From: Pseudomonas sp. dw_612
GTDB taxonomy: Bacteria; Pseudomonadota; Gammaproteobacteria; Pseudomonadales; Pseudomonadaceae
Assembly (NCBI RefSeq): GCF_018449725.1
Contig: NZ_JAAVVC010000008.1
Span: 124,001-188,000 of the forward strand
Reading direction: 5' to 3'
Length of the DNA stretch: 64,000 bases
The position numbers and the translations under genes are program-made. Positions 55,319 to 64,000 of this stretch are shown here, piece by piece; within the stretch, counting starts at the first letter, position 1; each line of letters begins with the position of its first letter. The notes under the pieces were generated by a model that saw only the letters and a program-made list of their open reading frames with translations, searched no databases and had not been told where the DNA came from.

Positions 55319-56461
55319 TTAGCGAAGCGCAGCCACCAACGTCGATTCATCAATCTGCCCAATCGACGTCACCCCGGTCAACGTCATGGCCACGCGCATT
55401 TCCTTGGCGAAAATATCCAGCATGTTTTCCACCCCGCGTTGACCATCCGCCGCCAACGCATAAGCCATGGACCGCCCCAACAGCACGCCTTTCGCCCCCA
55501 GCGCCAGCATCCGCACCACATCCAGCCCCGAGCGAATCCCCGAATCCACCAGTACCGTCAGATCATTGCCGACGGCCTGCATGATCGGCGGCAACGCCTT
55601 GGTGGTCGACAGCACGCCATCCAGCTGCCGCCCGCCGTGGTTCGACACGACAATCCCATCCGCGCCAAAGCTCACTGCATCTTTTGCATCCTGCGGATCG
55701 AGGATGCCTTTGATGATCATCGGGCCTTTCCAGAACTCACGAATCCACTCCAGATCGCTCCAGCTGATCGACGGGTCGAAGTTATTGGCCAGCCAGCCCA
55801 TGTAGTCTTCGAGGGTGACGGCTTTGCCCAGGTACTTCGAGATATTGCCCAAGTCGTGCGGGCGTCCCATAAGGCCGACGTTGAACGCCCAATCAGGCCG
55901 GGTCATCGCCTGAAGCATTCGCCGCGACGAGGCAAACGGGCCGGACATGCCCGAGTGTGCATCCCGGTAGCGAGCACCAGGCGTCGGCATGTCCACGGTA
56001 AACACCAGATTCTTCACCCCGGCAGCCTTCGCCCGCTCCAGAGCGTTTTTCATGAAGCCCCGGTCTTTCAGCACATACAGTTGAAACCAGATCGATTGTT
56101 GGCTTTGCGCCGAAACCTCCTCGATCGAACACACCGACACCGTGGACAGGCACAGCGGGATGCCTTTGTTCTCGGCGGCTTTCACGGCCTGCACCTCACC
56201 ACGCCGGGCGAACATGCCCGTCAGGCCAACCGGCGCGAGGATGATCGGCATCGAAAGCGGTTGATCGAAGAGGGTGGTTTCGAGGCTCAGGGTTTCGACG
56301 TTCTTCAGAATGCGCTGACGCAGGCTGATGCCGGTCAAGTCGGCGCTGTTGGCCCGCAGCGTGTGCTCGGCATAAGCGCCGCCATCAATGTAATCGAACA
56401 GGAATCGGGGAAGTTTGCGCCGTGCGGCCTCGCGGTAGTCGGATGCGGATGAAATGATCAT
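55319..56461 (-). CDS. lldD: L-lactate dehydrogenase (FMN, quinone-linked)
   Basis: 380 residues, the normal LldD length. Oxidises L-lactate to pyruvate at the inner membrane. An FMN-dependent alpha-hydroxy acid dehydrogenase with the catalytic His in [11 protein letters not shown], substrate and flavin residues in [20 protein letters not shown], and the [20 protein letters not shown] / [12 protein letters not shown] phosphate-binding end. The mid-region membrane-binding loop ([20 protein letters not shown]) is present. Neither lldP nor an lldR regulator adjoins it. Confidence 0.95.
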   Translation of the reverse strand: MIISSASDYREAARRKLPRFLFDYIDGGAYAEHTLRANSADLTGISLRQRILKNVETLSLETTLFDQPLSMPIILAPVGLTGMFARRGEVQAVKAAENKGIPLCLSTVSVCSIEEVSAQSQQSIWFQLYVLKDRGFMKNALERAKAAGVKNLVFTVDMPTPGARYRDAHSGMSGPFASSRRMLQAMTRPDWAFNVGLMGRPHDLGNISKYLGKAVTLEDYMGWLANNFDPSISWSDLEWIREFWKGPMIIKGILDPQDAKDAVSFGADGIVVSNHGGRQLDGVLSTTKALPPIMQAVGNDLTVLVDSGIRSGLDVVRMLALGAKGVLLGRSMAYALAADGQRGVENMLDIFAKEMRVAMTLTGVTSIGQIDESTLVAALR

Positions 56462-56525
56462 GGGGCCTCGTTCTGTGGGGTGGCGGGGCTAAAATGTTCA
56501 TCGAGCTTAACCTGTTGCGAGGTGC

Positions 56526-56706
56526 TGTAGCAGCTGCCGAGGCACGAGGCTGCGTTCGGCTGCGAAGCAGTCGTGAAATCAAGCAACGCGGTGTTTCAGC
56601 AAGACCGTGTGCCGAGAGTTGACGACTGCTTCGCAGGCGAACGCAGCCTCGTGCCTCGGCAGCTGCTACAGGGCGAACGCAGCCTCGTGCCTCGGCAGTT
56701 GCTACA
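56526..56706. repeat. second REP family, doublet plus extra arm
   Basis: TGTAGCAGCTGCCGAGGCAC arm, then an inverted GGCTGCG/GCCTCGTGCC partner ending in GGCAGCTGCTACA, then a second inverted copy ending GGCAGTTGCTACA. Same family as 47762-47944, but here the right arm is doubled. It fills the lldD to transporter gap. Confidence 0.85.
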
Positions 56707-56747
56707 CGAGCCGAGCGCAGTTGCAACAAGGGCGTAATTCGGGGTGA

Positions 56748-58370
56748 TCAGTTTTTATCGAGATCCACGTTCTTCGTCTCACGCAAACAAATCAGCCCCA
56801 CAATCAAACTCACCCCGGTAATCACCACCGGGTACCACAGCCCATAAAAGATGTCCCCGGTGTACACCACCAACGCAAACGACACGGTCGGCAGGAACCC
56901 GCCGAACCAGCCGTTGCCGATGTGGTAGGGCAGGGACATCGAGGTGTAGCGGATGCGCGTCGGGAACAGTTCGACCATCAGCGCCGCCAGCGGGCCGTAG
57001 CACATGGCAGAGATAATGATCAGCACGACCATCAACGCCACGATCATGGTTTTGTTGACCTGCTGGGTATCGGCTTGCGACGGATAACCCGCCAGAGTCA
57101 CCGCGCCACGCAGGGCCGCTTCGTCGTAGCCATCTATTTTCACGTCGCCGATGCTGACTTGCACGCCCGCGCCCGCCGGAGCGGCAGCGCTGGTGTAAGG
57201 CAGGCCCTGTTTGACGAGGAAGGTCTTGACCTTGTCGCACGGGCTGTCAAATTTCGCCTTGCCCACCGGGTCGAACTGGAAGGTACAGGTGGCCGGGTCG
57301 GCCAGTACGGTTATCGGTGCCTGTTGGCGGGCCTGGTCGACCGCCGGGTTGGCGTAGTGGGCGATGGATTTGAAGATCGGAAAGTACAGCGCGGTGGCCA
57401 GCAACAGGCCGATCATCAGCACCGGTTTGCGCCCGACCTTGTCCGACAGCCAGCCGAAAAAGATGAAGAACGGCGCGCCAATGATCACGCTGACAATCAG
57501 CAGACTATTGGCCAGCGCCGGGTCCATTTTCAGGAACTGCGTGAGGAAGAACAGCACGTAGAACTGCGCGGCGTAGAAGGTCACCGCTTGCCCGGCGTTG
57601 ATGCTGAACAGCGCAATCAGCACCACTTTGAGGTTTTCCCATTTGCCGAAGGAATCGCGCAGTGGCTGCTTGCACAGCTTGCCTTCTTCTTTCATTTTCA
57701 CGAAGGCCGGCGACTCGTGCAGACTCAGGCGAATCCAGGTCGAAATGCCCAGCAGCACGATGGAAAACAGAAACGGAATGCGCCAGCCCCAGACTTCAAA
57801 CTGGTCACCGGTGAAGTAGCGGCAACCGAGCACCACCAGCAACGACAGCAGCAGGCCGAGGGTCGCAGTGGACTGAATCCAACTGGTGTGGAAGCCGCGT
57901 TTGCCCATCGGCGCGTGTTCCGCCACGTAAGTCGCGGCGCCGCCGTACTCGCCACCAAGGGCCAGGCCCTGGAGCATGCGCAGTACCACGAGAATGATCG
58001 GCGCGGCGATGCCGATGCTGGCGTAGGTCGGCAGCAAACCGACGCAGAACGTCGCCAGGCCCATGAGCACGATGGTCGCGAGGAACGTGTATTTACGTCC
58101 GATCATGTCCCCCAACCGACCGAACACCAGCGCCCCGAACGGCCGCACGATGAAGCCGGCAGCGAACGCCATGAGCGCGAAGATAAACGCCGTGGTGTCG
58201 TTGACCCCGGCGAAAAACTGCTTGCTGATCACCGCCGCGAGGGCGCCGTAGAGGAAAAAGTCATACCACTCGAACACCGTCCCCAGGGACGAAGCGAAGA
58301 TGACTTTCTTGGTGCCGCTGCTGACGCCCGCGCTGCGCGTGGCTTCCAGGGGCTGAACGTGTTCTGACAT
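56748..58370 (-). CDS. MFS transporter, metabolite:H+ symporter (MHS) family
   Basis: 540 residues from ATG 58368-58370. Twelve helices with MHS signatures: SSLGTVFEWYDFFLYGALAA, RPFGALVFGRLGDMIGRKYT, RMLQGLALGGEYGGAATYVA. It has an unusually large loop of about 90 residues between helices 8 and 9 (YANPAVDQARQQAPITVLAD ... TLAGYPSQADTQQ), with a Cys pair, probably periplasmic. The substrate is unknown; the GMC oxidoreductase next to it (58-base gap, same strand) suggests joint uptake and oxidation of an alcohol or hydroxy compound. Confidence 0.9.
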   Translation of the reverse strand: MSEHVQPLEATRSAGVSSGTKKVIFASSLGTVFEWYDFFLYGALAAVISKQFFAGVNDTTAFIFALMAFAAGFIVRPFGALVFGRLGDMIGRKYTFLATIVLMGLATFCVGLLPTYASIGIAAPIILVVLRMLQGLALGGEYGGAATYVAEHAPMGKRGFHTSWIQSTATLGLLLSLLVVLGCRYFTGDQFEVWGWRIPFLFSIVLLGISTWIRLSLHESPAFVKMKEEGKLCKQPLRDSFGKWENLKVVLIALFSINAGQAVTFYAAQFYVLFFLTQFLKMDPALANSLLIVSVIIGAPFFIFFGWLSDKVGRKPVLMIGLLLATALYFPIFKSIAHYANPAVDQARQQAPITVLADPATCTFQFDPVGKAKFDSPCDKVKTFLVKQGLPYTSAAAPAGAGVQVSIGDVKIDGYDEAALRGAVTLAGYPSQADTQQVNKTMIVALMVVLIIISAMCYGPLAALMVELFPTRIRYTSMSLPYHIGNGWFGGFLPTVSFALVVYTGDIFYGLWYPVVITGVSLIVGLICLRETKNVDLDKN

Positions 58371-58428
58371 ATCGGTATCCCTCACAGTGATTGTTTTTGT
58401 TGTTCCACTGGTGTTGCGTGTCCGTGAA

Positions 58429-60150
58429 TCAGATGCGAATCCCTTGTGGGAGCGGGCTTGCTCGCGAAAGCGGTGTGTCAGTCAATATCTCTGTCGACTG
58501 ACCGGACGCCTTCGCGAGCAAGCCCGCTCCCACAGGTGGGGTGTGTACAGCAGGGTTTAGGATCAACTGCGCCGCCTTCTCGGCAATCATCAGCGTAGGC
58601 GAACAGGTGTTGCCCGAGGTGATACGCGGCATGATCGACGCATCGGCGATACGTAAACCGGGAATGCCATGCACCTTGAGCTGGGCATCCACCACCGCAT
58701 CCCCGTCATTGCCCATCCGGCACGTACCCACCGGGTGGAAAATCGTCGTACCAATCCGCGCCGCTGCTTCGTGCAATTCCTCTTCACTCTGCAAACTGTC
58801 ACCCGGCAAATACTCGACCGGATTAAACGCCGCCAGCGCCGGTGCAGCCACGATGCGTCGGGTCAGACGAATCGCATCCGCCGCCACCCGCAGATCCTCG
58901 GGATGACTCAAATAGTTAGGCTGAATCAACGGCGCGTCCTGCGGATCGGCACTGCGAATTTCAATTCGTCCACGGCTCTGCGGCCGCAGATCACACACCG
59001 ACGCCGTGAACGCAGGAAACCCATGCAACGGCTCGCCAAACCGCTCCAGCGACAGCGGCTGCACGTGATATTCCAGATTCGCTGACGTCTGTTCCGGCCC
59101 AGACCGGGCAAACGCGCCCAACTGACTCGGCGCCATGGACAGCGGCCCGCTGCGGTCATAGAGGTAGCGCAGGCCCATGCCCATCTTGCCCCACACACTG
59201 CCGGCGATCTGGTTCAGGGTGCGGGCGTTTTCCAGTTTGTAGATCAGCCGTAGTTGCAGGTGATCCTGCAGATTGCCGCCCACGCCGGGCAGCTCATGCA
59301 CCACGCCAATTCCCAGGCGTTGCAGCAACGGACGCGGGCCGATCCCGGAGCGTTGCAGGATGCTCGGCGAACCCACGGAGCCGGCGCACAGCACGATCTC
59401 CTTGCGCGCCTTGAAGGTTTTCGCCTGGCCTTGGTAGCGAGTGATGACCGCAGAGGCGCGACCGTTTTCCAACAATACGCGATCGACTTCAACGTCGGTT
59501 AGCACAGTGAGATTGGCGCGATTTCGGATCGGTTTGAGAAACGCCTTGGCCGCGTTCCAGCGAATCCCGGCCTTCTGGTTGACCTGAAAGTAACCGCAGC
59601 CTTCGTTATCGCCCTGGTTGAAGTCGTCGATGCTGGCAATGCCGCTTTGCTCGGCAGCGCTGCGAAAGGCATCCAGAATCGGCCATGACAGCCGTTGGCG
59701 TTCGATCCGCCATTCCCCGGCCGCGCCGTGAAATTCCGAGTCGCCGGCAAAGTGGTTTTCGCTTTGCTTGAACAGTGGCAGCACGTCTTTCCAGGCCCAG
59801 CCCGGATTGCCGTCCGCCGCCCAGCCATCGTAATCGCCCGCCTGGCCGCGCATGTAGATCATGCCGTTGATCGAGGAACAACCACCGAGCACTTTGCCCC
59901 GTGGATAGCTCAGCGTGCGACCTTGCAGGCCGGATTGCGCTTCGGTCTTGAAACACCAGTCAGTGCGCGGGTTACCGATGCAGAACAGGTAACCCACCGG
60001 AATATGAATCCACGGATAGTTATCGCGCCCGCCGGCTTCGAGCAGCAGCACCCGGTGTTGCGCGTTGGCCGACAATCGATTGGCCAGCAAACACCCGGCC
60101 GGCCCGGCGCCGACCACGATGTAATCGTATTCATCCTGGGAGGTCTGCAT
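58429..60150 (-). CDS. GMC family FAD oxidoreductase with a REPIN-encoded C-terminal tail
   Basis: 573 residues. FAD loop VVGAGPAGCLLANRLS at the N-terminus, then GKVLGGCSSINGMIYMRGQA, PSILQRSGIGP (GMC signature 2) and the catalytic His region TTIFHPVGTCRMG, ending with GNTCSPTLMIAEKAAQLIL, where the family normally stops within a few residues. Here about 38 further residues (from PPVGAGLLAKASGQS to SPLPQGIRI) are encoded by REPIN sequence at 58444-58536. It resembles choline or alcohol dehydrogenases. The divergent LysR gene starts 122 bp away. Confidence 0.9.
   Translation of the reverse strand: MQTSQDEYDYIVVGAGPAGCLLANRLSANAQHRVLLLEAGGRDNYPWIHIPVGYLFCIGNPRTDWCFKTEAQSGLQGRTLSYPRGKVLGGCSSINGMIYMRGQAGDYDGWAADGNPGWAWKDVLPLFKQSENHFAGDSEFHGAAGEWRIERQRLSWPILDAFRSAAEQSGIASIDDFNQGDNEGCGYFQVNQKAGIRWNAAKAFLKPIRNRANLTVLTDVEVDRVLLENGRASAVITRYQGQAKTFKARKEIVLCAGSVGSPSILQRSGIGPRPLLQRLGIGVVHELPGVGGNLQDHLQLRLIYKLENARTLNQIAGSVWGKMGMGLRYLYDRSGPLSMAPSQLGAFARSGPEQTSANLEYHVQPLSLERFGEPLHGFPAFTASVCDLRPQSRGRIEIRSADPQDAPLIQPNYLSHPEDLRVAADAIRLTRRIVAAPALAAFNPVEYLPGDSLQSEEELHEAAARIGTTIFHPVGTCRMGNDGDAVVDAQLKVHGIPGLRIADASIMPRITSGNTCSPTLMIAEKAAQLILNPAVHTPPVGAGLLAKASGQSTEILTDTPLSRASPLPQGIRI
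58444..58536. repeat. REPIN lying inside the 3' end of the GMC gene
   Basis: TTGTGGGAGCGGGCTTGCTC arm and inverted partner ending CGCTCCCACAGG. Unlike the other copies, it is translated in frame by the oxidoreductase gene, whose stop lies just beyond it. Confidence 0.9.
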
Positions 60151-60271
60151 CCCTTACCTCGTATTTTTTTTGTTGTTGGGCTTCATCCTAGTTGTTAGCT
60201 TTCGTATAAAGAATGTTAGTTTTTGCGCAGCTGCTGTGCGTTTTCAGACAGCGTAGCCCTAAGGAAGCCTG

Positions 60272-61168
60272 ATGTTCGATTGGAACGACCTACGGTTTTT
60301 TCTCGAATTGCAACGCAGCGGCCGCTTGCTCACCGCCGCCCGCCGCTTGAACACCACCCACGCCACCGTGGCCCGGCACATCGAGGCGATTGAAAAAAGC
60401 CTCGGCACGGCGCTGTTCGTCCAGCACGCCCAGGGTTACCAGCTAACCCCGGCCGGCGAGGCGCTGCTCAAACACGCCGAAGCCATGGAAAACGTGGCGC
60501 TGCTGGCCCAGGAAGAAATCACCCAATCCACCGCGCCGCTGGGCAAAATCCGCGTTGGCGTGACCGAAGGGTTGGGCATCATGTTCCTCGCCAGCCGCAT
60601 GAACGGCCTGTTTGAACGCTACCCCGGCCTCGAAGTGGAACTGGTCGCCGTGCCGCGCTTCGTCAGCATCCTCAACCGCGAAGCCGAAATCAGCATCCAC
60701 CTCGAACGCCCGGCCGCCGACATGCTGGTCACGCGCAAACTCACCGACTATCGCCTGGCGCTCTACGCCAGCCAGGCCTACCTCGACAAAGCGCCACCAC
60801 TCAACAGCCGCGAAGACCTCGGCCGCCATGCGTGGATCGGCTACGTCGACGACCTGCTGTTCAGCCAGGAACTGATGTTCCTCAACAGCTTCTGTCGCAA
60901 CCCCCAAGTCGTGTTCCACAGCACCAGCGTCATCGCCCAGCAACAAGCCGCGCGCTCGGGGCTGGGGATCGCGGTGCTGCCGTGTTACATGGCCGCTGAT
61001 GATGCGCAATTGGTGCCGTTATTGCCGGAGGAGAGCATTCTGCGCAGCTACTGGATCAGCACGCGGCGGGAGTTGCACAAGTCAGTGCGGCTGCGGGTGT
61101 TGTGGGATTACGTGGTGGGGTTGTGTGAGCGCGAGCAAGACTTATTGCTGGGCCCCAATCCCCTGTAA
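60272..61168 (+). CDS. LysR family transcriptional regulator
   Basis: 298 residues. DNA-binding helix MFDWNDLRFFLELQRSGRLL, then RRLNTTHATVARHIEAIEKS; effector domain with IRVGVTEGLGIMFLASRM and GLGIAVLPCYMA. Divergent from the GMC oxidoreductase and MHS transporter genes, which it probably controls. Confidence 0.92.
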   Translation: MFDWNDLRFFLELQRSGRLLTAARRLNTTHATVARHIEAIEKSLGTALFVQHAQGYQLTPAGEALLKHAEAMENVALLAQEEITQSTAPLGKIRVGVTEGLGIMFLASRMNGLFERYPGLEVELVAVPRFVSILNREAEISIHLERPAADMLVTRKLTDYRLALYASQAYLDKAPPLNSREDLGRHAWIGYVDDLLFSQELMFLNSFCRNPQVVFHSTSVIAQQQAARSGLGIAVLPCYMAADDAQLVPLLPEESILRSYWISTRRELHKSVRLRVLWDYVVGLCEREQDLLLGPNPL

Positions 61169-61180
61169 ATGCAAATCCCC

Positions 61181-61343
61181 CTGTGGGAGCGGGCTTGCTC
61201 GCGAAGACGTCGGCACAGCCAGAACCCCTGTCACCTGACACACTGCATTCGCGAGCAAGCTCCCACATTTGTTCGCACGATTTATGGCCAACACAGTCCC
61301 CTGTAGGAGCTGTCGAGTGAAACGAGGCTGCGATCTTTTGATC
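61181..61343. repeat. REPIN with a shortened right arm plus a third-type repeat
   Basis: 61181-61267: CTGTGGGAGCGGGCTTGCTC arm with an inverted partner that lacks the CCGC/TCGC step (GCGAGCAAGCTCCCAC). 61301-61343: CTGTAGGAGCTGTCGAGTGA ... GGCTGCGATCTTTTGATC, a half-copy of the repeat seen at 54511-54578. Confidence 0.8.
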
Positions 61344-61371
61344 CTTTCATCAGCCCCTCGCCCACAACACG

Positions 61372-61770
61372 TCAAAAAGTCCCGACACTCTTCGCCGTAA
61401 AAGCCAACTTAACAATGTTGTTGGGATCTGCCTGCCACTTCTGCACGTCGGTCGGTACGGTTTCGTTGCGCACGATGCATTTCCATTCCACATTTTTACC
61501 GTCGTCCGCACCGGGGAAAAGTACTTTCCCGGTCCATGTAGGGTAAGCAGCAGCATCGAGCTTTATGGCGTTGGCCGGGTCCCAGTTCCCCAGGTTCGGA
61601 TGGTTGCCCACAACATAAACGCTATAGCCCGGTGTCGTGACGCCGTTGTCGCATTGGAAGGTCACTTCATCTTTTAGCGGCGTCCACTGCCCACCTTGGG
61701 CATATTGAAACATCAACAGCATCGCCAACAAGAGAGCACTCAGCGGCAACAAATAACGATCGCGAGACAT
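61372..61770 (-). CDS. secreted CBM20-type starch-binding protein
   Basis: 132 residues from ATG 61768-61770. A signal peptide (MSRDRYLLPLSALLLAMLLM...) is followed by one carbohydrate-binding domain of family 20: VTFQCDNGVTTPGYSVYVVG, NHPNLGNWDPANAIKLD, VEWKCIVRN and WQADPNNIVKLAF. The Trp and Tyr residues of the starch sites are in place. There is no catalytic domain, so it is a stand-alone binding module, which is unusual. Confidence 0.85.
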   Translation of the reverse strand: MSRDRYLLPLSALLLAMLLMFQYAQGGQWTPLKDEVTFQCDNGVTTPGYSVYVVGNHPNLGNWDPANAIKLDAAAYPTWTGKVLFPGADDGKNVEWKCIVRNETVPTDVQKWQADPNNIVKLAFTAKSVGTF

Positions 61771-62046
61771 GACGAACACCTCAAGTTATTCCAGTGGGCG
61801 CAGCTTATCCCCGACTGAAATGAAATTGACCTGTCATAAATGACAGTTCTTTAGAGCGCTTCGCGATAGTTGAATCGTTGCTTAGTAGCCGTGAAATTGT
61901 TTATCACGATGATGGGGGTTGCCTTCAGTCCCGACCATTTATCCGAAAACTACCCCAACCTGTAATTTCTGACAGTAGCCAACCTTTCCTGTCCGAGCGT
62001 TTGATATCCCCATGGGTACGGGTTATTACGTCGAAAGGAGCAAAGC

Positions 62047-63417
62047 ATGAGCAAGCAATCCGACACATCAAACGTATCTGGCGCGCTTGCGCTGGACTAT
62101 CTAATCCTGCCTGGCTGGGTACAAACGGTTCAACCTCCAGGCCTGGCTCATGGTGGGGTCTCTATTAAGGTGGCCGAGCAAGACAACGCCAGAGGACTTC
62201 TGTGCTTGATTGATCCGTGGCCAGACAGCGTGTTTGCGGTATTGGCTGTCTTTGACCGGGTCAATCTGCACCTCAATGGCGACACTCGGCCCGTGGACGG
62301 CAAAACCATTGCTCTAGGCGAGGAGAACGATCGAGTCGCTCTGTATGTACCTGTTGGTGCGCTACGCGACGGTGTCAACCAACTTCATTACGAGGTTATC
62401 CGCGTGAGCGGAAATCGTGAGTCTTCGAACGCACTGAACGTGTTGTTTTATCGCCCGGGTCCCACGAGTTTGCGCCTGGTCCTGCCAGCGGATGTGGTGC
62501 GGGACGGTGTCAGTGCCGCTCGCGCCGCACAAGGGGTGATTTGCGAATGCCACTACAGCACGCCCCACGCCTATGACACGGTGCGCTTGACCGGTAATTC
62601 CGCCACCGACAGCCGAACGGTGGTGGCGGGGCAGAACTCCCCCATATTGTTTACGCTCTACACCGATTTTTTCCGTAGGGCCGGCGATAACCCGGCAGCG
62701 CCGTTCTTTTTCGTCGCCGAGGATCAGTTGGGTAATCGTGCGCAATCGGCGACCGTTAACATCGATATTCACCTTGACCGAGTGGACCTGGACCTGCGCC
62801 CACCCGTGGTGTTGGAAGCCAGGGAAGCCGGTGGTACACGCCTGAACTTCCAGAAAGACTTTTATGAAGCGGATTTCGCTACCGTGACGGTCAATTACAC
62901 CGGCTCCGCACCCGGGCAAACCGTGAAGTTGTATGCCATCGGCCGCGCCAATACTTACGGTTCGGAAATCCAGACCGTCCAGGCCACCGGGCAAACCTTG
63001 ACCTTCCGGGTCCCGCGTCTGGAAGTAGTTGATTCGATCGGTTCGCGCATGACGTTCTACTACACCGTCAGGCTGCCCAGTACGAGTGAGGATAAGGAAT
63101 CGCGATCGCTCGGTGTCGATGTCACCGCTCAACCGCTTCGTCTTCCCGAACCGACACTCAATGCCGGCAGGAATAATGCCCGAGTGTATTACCCCGCCCT
63201 GGTTGGCGAGTACCGAGTGCGGCTGAGGTTGTACGGTGTCGTTATCAGGAATTCTGACGAGATCTATATCAACAGGCCTGACTACATGGACATCGCCATC
63301 CCGCGAGACTGGCTGACTGAAAACATGAGCAGGGACGTCATCTTCAACTACACGCTGAGAAAAACCGGCACGAGCGAACTTATTCAATTTTCCTGGTGTT
63401 TGAGAGTGCAACTGTAA
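62047..63417 (+). CDS. Ig-like-repeat protein of unknown function
   Basis: 456 residues with AAGGAG seven bases upstream. Mostly beta, with no signal peptide; apparently three or four Ig-like modules (DRVNLHLNGDTRPVDGKTIA; FYRPGPTSLRLVLPADVVRD; FATVTVNYTGSAPGQTVKLY; YPALVGEYRVRLRLYGVVIR). It resembles a large group of pseudomonad proteins with similar repeats, often near toxin genes; none has a clear assigned role. It is followed 87 bases later by a halovibrin-like lipoprotein gene on the same strand. Confidence 0.75.
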   Translation: MSKQSDTSNVSGALALDYLILPGWVQTVQPPGLAHGGVSIKVAEQDNARGLLCLIDPWPDSVFAVLAVFDRVNLHLNGDTRPVDGKTIALGEENDRVALYVPVGALRDGVNQLHYEVIRVSGNRESSNALNVLFYRPGPTSLRLVLPADVVRDGVSAARAAQGVICECHYSTPHAYDTVRLTGNSATDSRTVVAGQNSPILFTLYTDFFRRAGDNPAAPFFFVAEDQLGNRAQSATVNIDIHLDRVDLDLRPPVVLEAREAGGTRLNFQKDFYEADFATVTVNYTGSAPGQTVKLYAIGRANTYGSEIQTVQATGQTLTFRVPRLEVVDSIGSRMTFYYTVRLPSTSEDKESRSLGVDVTAQPLRLPEPTLNAGRNNARVYYPALVGEYRVRLRLYGVVIRNSDEIYINRPDYMDIAIPRDWLTENMSRDVIFNYTLRKTGTSELIQFSWCLRVQL

Positions 63418-63503
63418 CGCGGCATTCGAACTCCGGCTAACCCATTTTTATCGGGCTTAAATACAGCGACTTATTGTCGCTGTCTTCAGGCGAGGGCATT
63501 CTC

Positions 63504-64000
63504 ATGCGCAAAATAATTGCATTCCTGTTCGTGACGCTAATGGTCGGTTGCAGTCAGCAATCGGTTCAACCTGTTATTGATACCACTGTTCCGAGAACGC
63601 CATTAAGCCAAACAATGGCCGGCCCGGAAGTTGCTGCTCAACTCAATACGCTATACGGACGAAGATTTACCAACTGCAACAACTCGGATTCGCAACCGGC
63701 ATTCCTGTGTTCCGGTGTCACCCTGCGTGTCACGGTCAAAGACCCGGCCGGCGTATATAAAGTATGGGACCCCAGTCCAACGTCAGTGGCCAGCGGTGGT
63801 GTGTCATTTTCCTATTTGCGGGCCGACAGCAATTTTGGGCGGCTGGCGTGGGGCAATACCAATGGCTTGATTTTCTACCCCATTTTCGAGGCCCCGGTAG
63901 ACAAGATTGACGTGGACTATCTGTGTGCCTACCCCATGGACGGTTGGAACTGGCACCGCACCTCGCCTTGTGGCATACACGCTTCTTATCCGAGCCAAAG
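63504..64000 (+). CDS. halovibrin HvnA-like lipoprotein (partial, C-terminus off window)
   Basis: 165 codons are visible. A lipoprotein signal (MRKIIAFLFVTLMVGC, cleavage before C16) is followed by the family-typical run: LNTLYGRRFTNCNNSDSQPA, FLCSGVTLRVTV, VWDPSPTSVASGGVSFSYLR, GNTNGLIFYPIF, IDVDYLCAYPMDGW. I recognise this as the halovibrin family, named for secreted Vibrio proteins described as ADP-ribosyltransferases; activity in pseudomonads is not established. The frame is open to the right edge. Confidence 0.75.
   Translation, partial: MRKIIAFLFVTLMVGCSQQSVQPVIDTTVPRTPLSQTMAGPEVAAQLNTLYGRRFTNCNNSDSQPAFLCSGVTLRVTVKDPAGVYKVWDPSPTSVASGGVSFSYLRADSNFGRLAWGNTNGLIFYPIFEAPVDKIDVDYLCAYPMDGWNWHRTSPCGIHASYPSQ

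Overview
The window looks like the chromosome of a fluorescent pseudomonad of the P. fluorescens group. Support is the gene content (nirBD/nasA, cynSTR, lldD, a serralysin, a halovibrin-like lipoprotein, DUF2790, YXWGXW proteins), the high GC, and about a dozen REP/REPIN copies with a GTGGGAGC...GCTTGCTCGCG core between genes. No rRNA, tRNA, CRISPR array, prophage or complete insertion sequence was seen. The species is inferred.

Layout. 1-5.3 kb: assimilatory nitrate and nitrite reduction. nasA (cut by the left edge) and nirBD diverge from a 629-bp control region. Each side has a sigma-54-type promoter followed by an intrinsic terminator. The nirB leader also has two A..G.. hexaloop hairpins, the hallmark of ANTAR (NasT/NasR) antitermination. 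5.3-7.3 kb: REPINs and an arsR-arsC-arsH operon with no efflux pump gene. 7.5-15.7 kb: a chemoreceptor, an exported protein of unknown function, a DeoR regulator, a ChrA transporter, a CAP protein, a SleB-type hydrolase and two YXWGXW envelope proteins. 15.65-16.61 kb: an AT-richer gap with no convincing gene.

16.6-27.5 kb: the most interesting region, a compact one-directional hybrid NRPS-PKS locus. In order it encodes a LysE/RhtB exporter, a free-standing A-T NRPS protein, a KS-AT-ACP PKS, a MupA/Atu3671-type luciferase-like monooxygenase, a gamma-carbonic-anhydrase-like protein, a type II thioesterase, a substrate-binding-protein-like protein without a signal peptide, an extra homoserine dehydrogenase and a Fre/LuxG-like flavin reductase. 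Several genes overlap. I read it as a small pathway: a homoserine-related precursor is activated by the A-T protein, extended once with malonyl-CoA, oxidised by a two-component flavin monooxygenase and exported. I cannot match it to a named product. A GlxA-type AraC regulator and an aliphatic nitrilase follow.

29.7-36.1 kb: a CusCBA-F type copper/silver efflux operon headed by a small Met/Cys-rich secreted protein. 36.1-46.2 kb: dienelactone hydrolase, DoxX protein, ferric-reductase-like membrane protein, glutaminase, ProA-like dehydrogenase, BON protein, an EamA exporter divergent from a MocR regulator, and the cyanate locus (cynR divergent from cynS-DUF2790-cynT). 46.3-56.5 kb: conserved hypothetical, GNAT, GST, topoisomerase III (a LexA-like box lies upstream), AraC divergent from an SDR, an orphan serralysin, DUF427, L-lactate dehydrogenase. 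56.7-64 kb: MHS transporter and GMC oxidoreductase (its C-terminus runs through a REPIN) divergent from a LysR regulator; then a CBM20 protein, an Ig-like-repeat protein, and a halovibrin-like lipoprotein cut by the right edge.
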